Source of the DNA: a virus | Direction: 5' to 3' (one strand) | Length of the DNA: 44,047 nucleotides | IMG/VR virus record: IMGVR_UViG_3300025870_001435 | Location: 1 to 44,047 of that record | Part shown: positions 32,402 through 40,652 of the stretch, in pieces | Layout: every line of letters starts with the position of its first letter | Position numbering within the stretch: position 1 is the first letter of the stretch | Notes under the pieces: generated by a model | The model's database searches: none | What the model saw: only the letters and a program-made list of their open reading frames with translations | Told to the model about the DNA's origin: nothing | Translations under genes and position numbers: made by a program

Positions 32402-33208
32402 ATCGTATATACGATCTGCAATAATTTGGTTTCCAAGTTTATTGTAGTGACGGTCAGTCTCACTTATAACATATTTGGACGAGTCATTTGGATCGGGCAA
32501 AACAACTTCTGATATATCAATTGCTTTTAATCCCAATTTATGTATATAGGCTCTGATACGTTGCATATCTGCAGAGCAAACCATACTACTTTGGACAGCA
32601 TTCTCTCCCCATAAAAAAACTTTAATGTTGTTTGCTTTACTAAAGTTGGATAGAAATACAAGATTGCGTTCAAAATTATTAAGATCTGTTACTGGATTTG
32701 ATAAATGAATATAACTTCTCCAATCTTCGTTAGCCATAGCTTTGTTAATAACACTTGGAAGTAGACGCCGAGATTCTATTTTACTTTCATATACACTCTC
32801 TTTTCTCCAATTTGGATTATCGTAATTGGCTGTTAAACTATAAAAATGTTCACGCCGATTGATAGGTGGGATATTGATTACCATAATTTTGCTATTTTTT
32901 AACTCTATTCTATTATAATATTGGGTTATGACCCGTGTTATCAGATCCATACTACCACCTGGTGATCCTATATTTAATGCTAAATGATCCGACTGTAATT
33001 TATTTTGTATCATATTGGTGAACACATCGTTGTATGTCAGACCTGGTCCATATGTAAAACTGCACCCAAAAAATGGTATGATAGTTTTATTTTTCCAATC
33101 AGTGTCCAATGGGGTACGTGTTGAATCTTCAATTTGAAGAGCTTCGTCGAAGCTGTATGAAAAATTACCGGGTATCAAATGGCTAGGGACTTCTTTTTCA
33201 TTTTCCAT
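32378..33208 (-). CDS. SGNH-hydrolase-like protein
   Basis: A 276-residue protein from ATG 33208 (GTG 33223 is an alternative). It has FFGCSFTYGPGL with GCSFTYG at 48-54, a GxS block I in which Ser50 is the candidate nucleophile, then NIGSPGGSMD as block II and TDRHYNKLGNQIIADRI near the end, where His254 may complete the site. The D-x-H spacing differs from the usual DxxH, so catalysis needs care. Proteins of this shape are common in marine phages and may remove acyl groups from glycans. It overlaps the rSAM gene at 33198 by 11 bases. Confidence 0.72.
   Translation of the reverse strand: MENEKEVPSHLIPGNFSYSFDEALQIEDSTRTPLDTDWKNKTIIPFFGCSFTYGPGLTYNDVFTNMIQNKLQSDHLALNIGSPGGSMDLITRVITQYYNRIELKNSKIMVINIPPINRREHFYSLTANYDNPNWRKESVYESKIESRRLLPSVINKAMANEDWRSYIHLSNPVTDLNNFERNLVFLSNFSKANNIKVFLWGENAVQSSMVCSADMQRIRAYIHKLGLKAIDISEVVLPDPNDSSKYVISETDRHYNKLGNQIIADRIYDSIQQYLN
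32402..32415. repeat. Perfect 14-base palindrome at a convergent gene end
   Basis: ATCGTATATACGAT is its own reverse complement and lies immediately after the stop of the plus-strand gene at 31298, inside the last codons of the minus-strand SGNH gene. Having no loop and no T-run, it is not a standard terminator, but it might bind a dimeric protein or end transcription weakly. Confidence 0.3.
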
Positions 33209-34361
33209 AATATGACCCCACACTGGATGCTACACTTTTCCAAGTTGCATTTGTTTCAACACCACAGAACATGCTGCATACTCGTAGGCGTTTATTTTTT
33301 ATATTATTATCCTGCCAGGTGTCTGGCCAACGATGTTGAAATATATCGCCATCCACAATATTTTGTAATGTAGTATGGTTTAAGTCCATATTGTTTCGAC
33401 CTATATCACTAACAAACTTTCTTAGCTGATCGCTTTCGGGATTATTGGGCGCATACAATTTCCCAGCAGTCATACAACATGGAAATACTAGTCCTTCACT
33501 GCTTACAAATACTCCACGAGTAGGTATTATTTGACATTTTATTTCAGTTTGACCAAGTTTAATTTCCCAATCAGTTAAAGTGGTATCATCATATTTTTTA
33601 TTATATGCCGGACGCTTGTATCCAGTTGTGGTATCTAAGTCAGCCTTTTCGAAACTCATGATATGTGTTCCTATGTCAAACTCATCATCAGTAGGGGCTT
33701 CAATTGAATATATCTTATTGTCTTGATCATTGTATACATTAAATTGTTTAGTAACAGTGCCACTGGATGCGTCATCGTTAAACCCAAAGGCCTGTTTAGG
33801 ATAAAATTTATCAATACCCAGCGACTTGCTTAACGCCCTAGCTTCTTCAATTTGATGCTGATTATGTTTGAATACTAAAAAATGCCATTCACTGCCACCT
33901 GGACCTTTTTTATAATTCTCCATGGCCATCATAATCTTATCCCAATGTGTTCCTCGACGATATATCCAATTGGTATTTGCAAGCCCGTCAACACTAAAGG
34001 TTATGTGTCCATTAGGTCCAATTAATTCACTAAGTTCAGTCCAAAATTCTGGTGTGCGGCCACTAGCATTTGTGTTTACAGTAAACATTATGTTTGGATT
34101 TATACTTTTAGTATAACGCATAATATCCAATAACTCTGGATTGGTCATACTATCGCCATAGTTTCCACACATACTCATACTCGACAACTGACGTAAAAAT
34201 GTTTGCGGGAACCAAGCTGTAAACTGTTTAAGCGTAACATAGGTTTCAACCATATCAGTTTTTACACCGCCATTGTGCCGTCGATTACATATAGCACAAA
34301 GTGCATTGCACAAACTACTGCTCTCAAAGTCTAAATGTAATATTTGATTATAATTATACAT
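33198..34361 (-). CDS. Radical SAM enzyme, group C (CGNxGD motif)
   Basis: A 387-residue protein from ATG 34361, preceded by AAAGGA; a 12-residue longer frame to 34397 has no such site. Motif C18-x3-C22-x2-C25 (LCNALCAIC), CGNYGD at 65-70, then FSVDGLANTNWIYR and EWHFLVFKHNQHQIEEA. It is the longest group C protein, with an insert of about 60 residues (SFEKADLDTTTGYKRPAYNK region) before the SPASM-like end (IKCQIIPTRGVFV, FPCCMTAG, CSMFCGV). It follows the run of eight group A genes by a short overlap. Confidence 0.92.
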   Translation of the reverse strand: MYNYNQILHLDFESSSLCNALCAICNRRHNGGVKTDMVETYVTLKQFTAWFPQTFLRQLSSMSMCGNYGDSMTNPELLDIMRYTKSINPNIMFTVNTNASGRTPEFWTELSELIGPNGHITFSVDGLANTNWIYRRGTHWDKIMMAMENYKKGPGGSEWHFLVFKHNQHQIEEARALSKSLGIDKFYPKQAFGFNDDASSGTVTKQFNVYNDQDNKIYSIEAPTDDEFDIGTHIMSFEKADLDTTTGYKRPAYNKKYDDTTLTDWEIKLGQTEIKCQIIPTRGVFVSSEGLVFPCCMTAGKLYAPNNPESDQLRKFVSDIGRNNMDLNHTTLQNIVDGDIFQHRWPDTWQDNNIKNKRLRVCSMFCGVETNATWKSVASSVGSYYGK

Positions 34362-35550
34362 TATATATTCCTTTAAACTCCGGCAAGTAATCAACAATTG
34401 TATGGTTTCTTATAAGATCAAGCCGCTGAGTATACTCGATTGCCTGTTGCCATTTAATTTCATTGTCAGGTCCACCAAACATATTTTTAAACTCTTGCAC
34501 TTTCCAATCTTCAAATACTCCTTCAAATGACTGATGTATTTGATCACGCATTCGTTTAGGTAGGGCAGCTGGAGATAAGATATCTGGATCGTATACATAA
34601 TTATGATGTACCCAAACACCATGCTCATGATAAAAGAAGTTGTAAAATTCTGGAATTGATGTATAGTTCATCCAGGATACTGTCTGAGTAACATCTAGTT
34701 CAAAGTCTTCTTCTTTAAGTCGCAAGAAGTTCTTCATCACGATATCCCATTTAGTTGGGTATCGGATGTAATGATTTCTGTCACCCAAATCGTCGATGCT
34801 ACAACTAATCTTCACATGATCGAACTTGCGCCATAGTGCAATGATATCTTCATTCATGTTAGTCATGTTGATGTTGTACCACAGTTTGATATCTGTTTTA
34901 CCCATCTCAACTAAACGCTCCAAGAACCTAAAGTGTTCTTTGATTAGTGTTGGCTCTCCACCATTAATGTAGAATGTTTTAACATTGTCACAGTGCTGTA
35001 ACAAGTCTTCCCAAAATCCTTCACGTTCTGGCCATCTAAATCCTTGCATTGTATCATAGTTGTTTATTTTAAATGATAAGTTTTTTTGCAGTTGGTCATA
35101 GTCATTGCGCCATTTACTACTACTGGCTGGATTGCAACTACGACACGCTACATTACAAACGTTACCTAAACGTAACTCAACAAACTCAAGTTGTACATCA
35201 TTGATATAACCAGTTTCATCTATTACATCACGTGCTACTTCCGGCGTATAATGTGGATAGGATTTAATTTCCTCCAGCCGTTTACTACTCATTCCTTTGG
35301 CTTCTTCGCTAAAACATCTCATACATGCTTTGGGTACTTGCCCATTCAATGACTGTAATCGTGCAGTTTTAAATGTATCACTATTCATCGTATCATGTAC
35401 TGTATCAACATTTAAATTAAAATACTTGTTGTCTGTGCGACTACTGCTGATAGCGCCGCGATGGTCTGCAATGCAACAATGTGTTACGCCGCCATGTGGG
35501 TGGGTAGCTAAGTGTTGAAACAGTAATGGACAAAATGTGTCTTTTACCAT
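34354..35550 (-). CDS. Radical SAM enzyme, group A (N-terminal twitch)
   Basis: A 398-residue protein. Twitch cysteines are Cys7, Cys25-Cys26 (GGVTHCC), Cys76 and Cys79; core C132-x3-C136-x2-C139 (VCNVACRSC), GGEP at 197-200, and SIDDLGDRNHYIRYPTKWD, with Asp in place of the usual Gly after SID. Tail: RLDLIRNHTIVDYLPEFKGI. Last of eight consecutive group A genes read from 43771 downwards. It overlaps the gene at 35544 by 7 bases and the group C gene by 8. Confidence 0.93.
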   Translation of the reverse strand: MVKDTFCPLLFQHLATHPHGGVTHCCIADHRGAISSSRTDNKYFNLNVDTVHDTMNSDTFKTARLQSLNGQVPKACMRCFSEEAKGMSSKRLEEIKSYPHYTPEVARDVIDETGYINDVQLEFVELRLGNVCNVACRSCNPASSSKWRNDYDQLQKNLSFKINNYDTMQGFRWPEREGFWEDLLQHCDNVKTFYINGGEPTLIKEHFRFLERLVEMGKTDIKLWYNINMTNMNEDIIALWRKFDHVKISCSIDDLGDRNHYIRYPTKWDIVMKNFLRLKEEDFELDVTQTVSWMNYTSIPEFYNFFYHEHGVWVHHNYVYDPDILSPAALPKRMRDQIHQSFEGVFEDWKVQEFKNMFGGPDNEIKWQQAIEYTQRLDLIRNHTIVDYLPEFKGIYNV

Positions 35551-36857
35551 TTAATGTCCTCCATTAAATGCCAGTAGGGCTTAAACATTTCCCATAGCTC
35601 AGGAAAAGTTTCTTGAAAATTTTCATTACGATATTGATCAGCTGAATTTGTTTCTCTTATAAAATCCCGCCAGTCCACATAACTAGTTGGTGTTAATACG
35701 TGATTTATCAATGGCTGTATTTGTTGTTGAAATTTGTCTTCGTTCCAATCGGACAGTCCATAATTTGAAGGGTACTTAATCTTGTGTAGATAATGCTCTT
35801 TAAGATCAGCTGGCATAGTATTACTGCTATAATAGCTAGGATAATGTATAATATTATTAAAGATATTGAATGTACTATAATGTGTGCCATGATCGATATC
35901 AGGATAGTTTTGTTCAAAAAACTCATGTATCTCTCGTATGTAATACATATTAATCTGACTAATAGTAATTGTGGCACCCATATTAAAATTTTCATGTTTC
36001 TGAAACATTTCATAAAATCCGTCTAGATTTTTCTTTACCTTGTCCCAGTTATTGCCATGTCTAAGGAAATCAAAGTGTTTACCAATTCCATCTATACTGA
36101 CATTCAAACCTAAAGATTTAAAGTTTTCTCGTATCTTATTGCATAACTTTTCATTAAAAATTGTACCATTTGTACTCATTGCCAGTGTTATATGTTTACT
36201 ATTGCCATTGGCGATAAGTTTATCTATTAGTATATGAAATTCTTTCATGTAAAACGGCTCGCCGCCCATAATTTCCAGACGCTTTACTGTACTACTCCAT
36301 TCGTCCAATTCTTCCCAAAATTTACTGTCAGTAATACTCTTATCAACTTCTAAATTATTGAACTCATATTTTTGTTCACCAGTACGGTGTTTAAATTCAT
36401 CAATCCATTTTGTACTACAATAAGGACTACAGGTACGGCATTTTAAGTTACACACATTGCCAACACCCAATTGAATGTCAAGATACCGTGTTGGCTCACT
36501 ATCATAATCCAATGTATTGTGTTGTTGTATACTAATTGAATCACCTTGTTGTATCGTATTCTTTAGTGTGTCCTTGAGATATGCTGTTTCATACATTCTT
36601 TTACTAATTTTACCATTTTCTTCATCTTTCCAACAAGTACTACAATTACTGTGTTTCTCACCACGGCGCATGCTATCACGTAGTTCCTGCATACTACTAC
36701 TGTTGATTGCTTCTGACAGACTAGTATGTTTAATATTGACAATATCGCCGTCATGGCGTACTAAGTCACTGGCAATACAACAACTTCGTAATGCTCCAGA
36801 CGTTTGTATACTAGTATGCATCCAAGGTAACGGGCATTTGGTATCAGTGTTGCTCAT
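35544..36857 (-). CDS. Radical SAM enzyme, group A (N-terminal twitch)
   Basis: A 437-residue protein; AAGGA precedes ATG 36857. Twitch cysteines are Cys8, Cys26-Cys27 (GALRSCC), Cys72 and Cys75; core C136-x3-C140-x2-C143 (VCNLKCRTC) with an additional Cys four residues on (SPYC), and GGEPFY at 198-203. The barrel segment is NVSIDGIGKHFDFLRHGNNWD, distinct from the YIR(Y/P)P form of its neighbours. Tail: QYRNENFQETFPELWEMF. It overlaps the gene at 36844 by 14 bases. Confidence 0.93.
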   Translation of the reverse strand: MSNTDTKCPLPWMHTSIQTSGALRSCCIASDLVRHDGDIVNIKHTSLSEAINSSSMQELRDSMRRGEKHSNCSTCWKDEENGKISKRMYETAYLKDTLKNTIQQGDSISIQQHNTLDYDSEPTRYLDIQLGVGNVCNLKCRTCSPYCSTKWIDEFKHRTGEQKYEFNNLEVDKSITDSKFWEELDEWSSTVKRLEIMGGEPFYMKEFHILIDKLIANGNSKHITLAMSTNGTIFNEKLCNKIRENFKSLGLNVSIDGIGKHFDFLRHGNNWDKVKKNLDGFYEMFQKHENFNMGATITISQINMYYIREIHEFFEQNYPDIDHGTHYSTFNIFNNIIHYPSYYSSNTMPADLKEHYLHKIKYPSNYGLSDWNEDKFQQQIQPLINHVLTPTSYVDWRDFIRETNSADQYRNENFQETFPELWEMFKPYWHLMEDIKW

Positions 36858-38079
36858 GCATAATTTCCTTTTTAAAATGTGGAATAAATTCTGGCCATAA
36901 TTTTTTCCAATTCAATCCACGACGTTCATCTAACTGTGTCATATAACGTAATAAGTCATGTTCAAAATACCATGATGTGGCTGGTTTTTCATTCATAAAA
37001 TCAATACACGGTTGCAACATTGTATTAGCCAAATCGTTACCGTGCTGTATAAATGTAGTCAATCTGTCTGTATACAATTTCTTAATACTGTCTGGTAAAT
37101 TTTGCACACATAGTCGGTTAGGCCCATAACATAAATTAAAAGTTATACCATTAATACCTTTGGATCGATCGATTTTACACTCAAGCTCAGTTGTTAAAAA
37201 ATTTAAAAACTCTGGCAGTACTCCAATACTCAGTGATGTAACTGTAATTTGTGGCCTTATTACTATGTCTGGATATGTTAGTACTTCTTTCCAATTTTTT
37301 ACAATAGTATCCCATTTGGTGCCGTAACGTTGATATTCTGCATGTTCTCCCATCATATCGACACTAGCTCTGATTTCAACTGACTTAAAGTTTTTCCATA
37401 TATCAAATACATTACGCTTTTTATACCTGAGTACACTTAAATTAGTATTGTACTCTAGTCTAATATTTTTAGCAAGGTCTTGCTCTATTAAATAGTCCAA
37501 GACAGTATAATGATATGGGGTAAGCAAAGGCTCACCGCCTGCAAAGTATACTATATCTAAATCTGAACCTACAATTTTTAAAATCTCAGCTTCTGCAGCA
37601 TTGTTTATTTCAATAAACTTTGGACTATTAGGTTCCACACCAAAATCTATTGCAAGACCGTCTTCATACCAGCTACTGCTAAGACCATGATAACACATAA
37701 CGCATGCCATGTTACATGTATTACTACTACGAACATCTAGATATTTAATATGAAAATCTGGAGTAAGGTTATCAGTAATGAATTCTCCATATCTGTTATT
37801 TAAACTAGTGCGTAGACTGCCGCCATCTTGATAATATTTTTCTTGATTATAACATACACTACATGCTGGTTGTTTTTTGCCTTCCAATAGATTTTTTCTA
37901 AATCTCTGAGCAATATCACTGTGCCATGCTTGTTGTATCGTCATTTCATGTGTATTGCCGTATGTAACTTCAGGCTCTAATGCAGTACAGCATGGATATA
38001 CTTTACCATCAGGCTGTACGTGTAAATGTGTCCAGGGTGCGGCGCAGATCGCTTTGTTATCTTTAAATCTATCGGTCAT
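36844..38079 (-). CDS. Radical SAM enzyme, group A (N-terminal twitch)
   Basis: A 411-residue protein. Twitch cysteines are Cys12, Cys30-Cys31 (GKVYPCC), Cys73 and Cys76; core C122-x3-C126-x2-C129 (TCNMACVMC), GGEPLL at 181-186, and ASVDMMGEHAEYQRYGTKWD. Its N-terminal text ICAAPWTHLHVQPDGKVYPC is close to the consensus of the family. Tail: QLDERRGLNWKKLWPEFIPH. It resembles the 38069 protein in the AEY(Q/I)R(Y/A)GT(K/D)W segment, so the two are probably a recent pair. It overlaps that gene by 11 bases. Confidence 0.93.
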   Translation of the reverse strand: MTDRFKDNKAICAAPWTHLHVQPDGKVYPCCTALEPEVTYGNTHEMTIQQAWHSDIAQRFRKNLLEGKKQPACSVCYNQEKYYQDGGSLRTSLNNRYGEFITDNLTPDFHIKYLDVRSSNTCNMACVMCYHGLSSSWYEDGLAIDFGVEPNSPKFIEINNAAEAEILKIVGSDLDIVYFAGGEPLLTPYHYTVLDYLIEQDLAKNIRLEYNTNLSVLRYKKRNVFDIWKNFKSVEIRASVDMMGEHAEYQRYGTKWDTIVKNWKEVLTYPDIVIRPQITVTSLSIGVLPEFLNFLTTELECKIDRSKGINGITFNLCYGPNRLCVQNLPDSIKKLYTDRLTTFIQHGNDLANTMLQPCIDFMNEKPATSWYFEHDLLRYMTQLDERRGLNWKKLWPEFIPHFKKEIMHEQH

Positions 38080-39298
38080 CTATTAAGTCCTTGATTTCAG
38101 GCAGGATATCGATGACATTTTCATTTCGTATCTCATCTAATTTTTTTGTCCAGCCAACAAACTCATCAAACTTATCTATATTTTGATCTAGTAAAAATTT
38201 TTGATACATTCTTAGATTATTCTTAAGCAATGATGTGTTGTATTCTGGTATATCATCTTGTATATATTTATTGACCTTTTCTACCACTTGATTTTTTAAA
38301 TGAATCGGTAATACTTGTGTGTTTAATAACTCAGGAAACTGTACCAGATTAATATTAATCATGTCACCATAATCTACAAACTTCTTGTCAATGCAATATT
38401 TAATAAAGTCAATACAATGAAATGCATTGTATATACTTACAGTGCATGATATTGACAATACAATATTAGGACAGTGTAATTTGATATGCTCTATGTTTTT
38501 CTCAATTTGGTTCCAGTCAGTGCCAGCACGTATGTATTCAGCATGCTTTCCATAACCGTCTAAACTGGCATCAATCCTTATATTTTTAAAATTCTGCCAT
38601 AGATCAATCAAGTTGTATTTTTTATAAGCAAGTGTGCTCATATTAGTATTATAACTTATATTAATATCAGTTCTATTATTAGCAATAAGGTACTCTAGAA
38701 TTTTGTAATGTTCATCCATTATTAATGGTTCGCCACCAGCAAAGTAAATATTTTCCACAGTGTCAATCCAAGTTTCGATATCTTCCCACACTTCTTCCAG
38801 AGTATTTTTAACACGTGTTATGCGTGGCCAGGTACCACCTGTATACAGTTGTTCCCATTCGTCTTTCCACTGACTACTAAACGTTGGGCCACAACTTCTA
38901 CATTTAAAGTTACATATGTTGCTAAATCTTATATCCATGTATGCCATATCAACTTTGTCCACAGTGCCATCTGGGTGTGTAGTATCCACATTTGTAAATT
39001 TATGACTGAATTGAGCGTTCATGTTTTGACGCATACTTGTTCCGCCACTGTTTTCAATATTATAACATTTGTTACATGCACTGTGTTTCTGATTGTTTAT
39101 CATTGACACACGCAACTCTTTCATACCATCACTATTCCATATATCAGTAAAGGTTTGATCTCTACTGTTTCCTAATTTGTAATTGTAATCAGCCATACAA
39201 CAAGGATACACATCGCCATTGGCAAATGCGTGTAAGTGTATCCATGGGAGTATACAAAGGTTATTATTCAAAACGTTTCCACCAATTATACAACTCAT
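38069..39298 (-). CDS. Radical SAM enzyme, group A (N-terminal twitch)
   Basis: A 409-residue protein from ATG 39298. A TTG at 39271 would give MNNNLCILPW, closer to other family starts such as MNNTLCPVPW, and has GGTGG upstream, so the true start may be 9 codons in. Counting from the ATG, twitch cysteines are Cys15, Cys33-Cys34 (GDVYPCC), Cys75 and Cys78; core C129-x3-C133-x2-C136 (ICNFKCRSC); GGEPLI at 188-193; ASLDGYGKHAEYIRAGTDWN. Tail: KLDEIRNENVIDILPEIKDL. Confidence 0.92.
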   Translation of the reverse strand: MSCIIGGNVLNNNLCILPWIHLHAFANGDVYPCCMADYNYKLGNSRDQTFTDIWNSDGMKELRVSMINNQKHSACNKCYNIENSGGTSMRQNMNAQFSHKFTNVDTTHPDGTVDKVDMAYMDIRFSNICNFKCRSCGPTFSSQWKDEWEQLYTGGTWPRITRVKNTLEEVWEDIETWIDTVENIYFAGGEPLIMDEHYKILEYLIANNRTDINISYNTNMSTLAYKKYNLIDLWQNFKNIRIDASLDGYGKHAEYIRAGTDWNQIEKNIEHIKLHCPNIVLSISCTVSIYNAFHCIDFIKYCIDKKFVDYGDMININLVQFPELLNTQVLPIHLKNQVVEKVNKYIQDDIPEYNTSLLKNNLRMYQKFLLDQNIDKFDEFVGWTKKLDEIRNENVIDILPEIKDLIDDR

Positions 39299-40652
39299 CG
39301 TCGTTGCGATATATATCTTCTAATCTAAACTGTTCCTGGCGTATTTGGTCTAAACGATCCTGATACCCTTTGCCATTCTTAAATTGTTGTTCATGTGTGT
39401 CTGGAAACTGTTCATCAAATGTTGGTCTATTTTTCATTTCACGCAGTGTATTAATTAAGGTCTGCTGTCTCCAAGTAGCACGTGGTTCCATGTATGCAAG
39501 TAGTTCATCAATATGCCTGTGTAATATATGTTTGGGCCAAGCGAATGGACTAAACACAATATCCGGATGGAATGCAAACATAATTTTAGTTTCCATACTT
39601 ACATCTAATTCTAAACTCAGATCAAATAAATCACGTAAACTAAACATACCAGGACCAGTGATAGTTAAATCAAACCGCATTTTTTCTTTGCCACCTGGCA
39701 ATTCCAATCCTTGCTTAAAGTTTGCTAACCACTCTTCCCATACGATCCCTTTGCGTATAAACTCTACAATATCTCCTGTGCCGTCAATACTTGCACACAT
39801 TAGCCAGTCTTTAAACTGTGGTAAGTAATCATACAAGTTTTTTCCCTTGAAGTCAATCCTTGAAAGATTACTATTATAACGCAAATAACAGTTTTTAGCA
39901 CTACCGTTAGTAGTCATCTCTTCTAATGCCCACCAGTGTATATCATACATAAGTGGCTCACCGCCTACCCAGTATATTTCTTCTACAATACCGTCACTAA
40001 TGGCTTGTTTAAATTCAGGCTCAGCAACATCTTTCTGAAAGGCGTTCATTTTACGTTTTACTTCAGGAATCATAAATGGCTGATGTTCTGGGCTCCACAT
40101 GTCATGCTTTTTCTTTTCAGCTTCCCATGCACTTGAGAGTTGCTCTCCACACATACGACACTTGAAGTTACACAAGTTCGAGTAACGATAGTCAAAGCTA
40201 ATAGTGGGCATTGTAGTATACCCATCATCGTCAGTTTTGTCAAATGCTTCTTGAATCTTGTCTTTAAACAATACACCAGTAAACCACTTACGGTAACTAC
40301 TAATACTTAAAATATCATCATTACAAACATCACACTGACTAATACGTTCTCCAGCCATTAGCTTCTTGCGAATATCTCGCATATAAGGAGAGTTCCAGTG
40401 TTCAGTTAATGTTTGTGGATTAAATTTGTCGGCTTCGGTTTCGCTTTCACGTATCTCCCCGTACTTTTCATCATTTGTAGCATCAATATATTGTTTTTGA
40501 AAACTATGCTCTTCTCTACTAGCACAACACATACGCCGTTCGCCTTGTGGTGATATGTAGGTGTGTGTCCAGGGTGCCATACAGAAAGTTTTGTTTTCAC
40601 TTTCTTCATTACAGCTGCCATCATCATTCCATATAGGTATATTACGCTTCAT
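39264..40652 (-). CDS. Radical SAM enzyme, group A (N-terminal twitch)
   Basis: A 462-residue protein with an extra 15 residues before the twitch domain. Twitch cysteines are Cys24, Cys42-Cys43 (GERRMCC), Cys107 and Cys110; core C161-x3-C165-x2-C168 (LCNFKCRMC), GGEPLM at 230-235, and ASIDGTGDIVEFIRKGIVWE. A charged insert at about 170-225 (EAEKKKHDMWSPEH, PEVKRKMNAFQKD) is larger than in neighbours. The tail RLDQIRQEQFRLEDIYRNDD departs from the FPE ending of the group. It overlaps the neighbours by 35 and 11 bases. Confidence 0.92.
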   Translation of the reverse strand: MKRNIPIWNDDGSCNEESENKTFCMAPWTHTYISPQGERRMCCASREEHSFQKQYIDATNDEKYGEIRESETEADKFNPQTLTEHWNSPYMRDIRKKLMAGERISQCDVCNDDILSISSYRKWFTGVLFKDKIQEAFDKTDDDGYTTMPTISFDYRYSNLCNFKCRMCGEQLSSAWEAEKKKHDMWSPEHQPFMIPEVKRKMNAFQKDVAEPEFKQAISDGIVEEIYWVGGEPLMYDIHWWALEEMTTNGSAKNCYLRYNSNLSRIDFKGKNLYDYLPQFKDWLMCASIDGTGDIVEFIRKGIVWEEWLANFKQGLELPGGKEKMRFDLTITGPGMFSLRDLFDLSLELDVSMETKIMFAFHPDIVFSPFAWPKHILHRHIDELLAYMEPRATWRQQTLINTLREMKNRPTFDEQFPDTHEQQFKNGKGYQDRLDQIRQEQFRLEDIYRNDDELYNWWKRFE

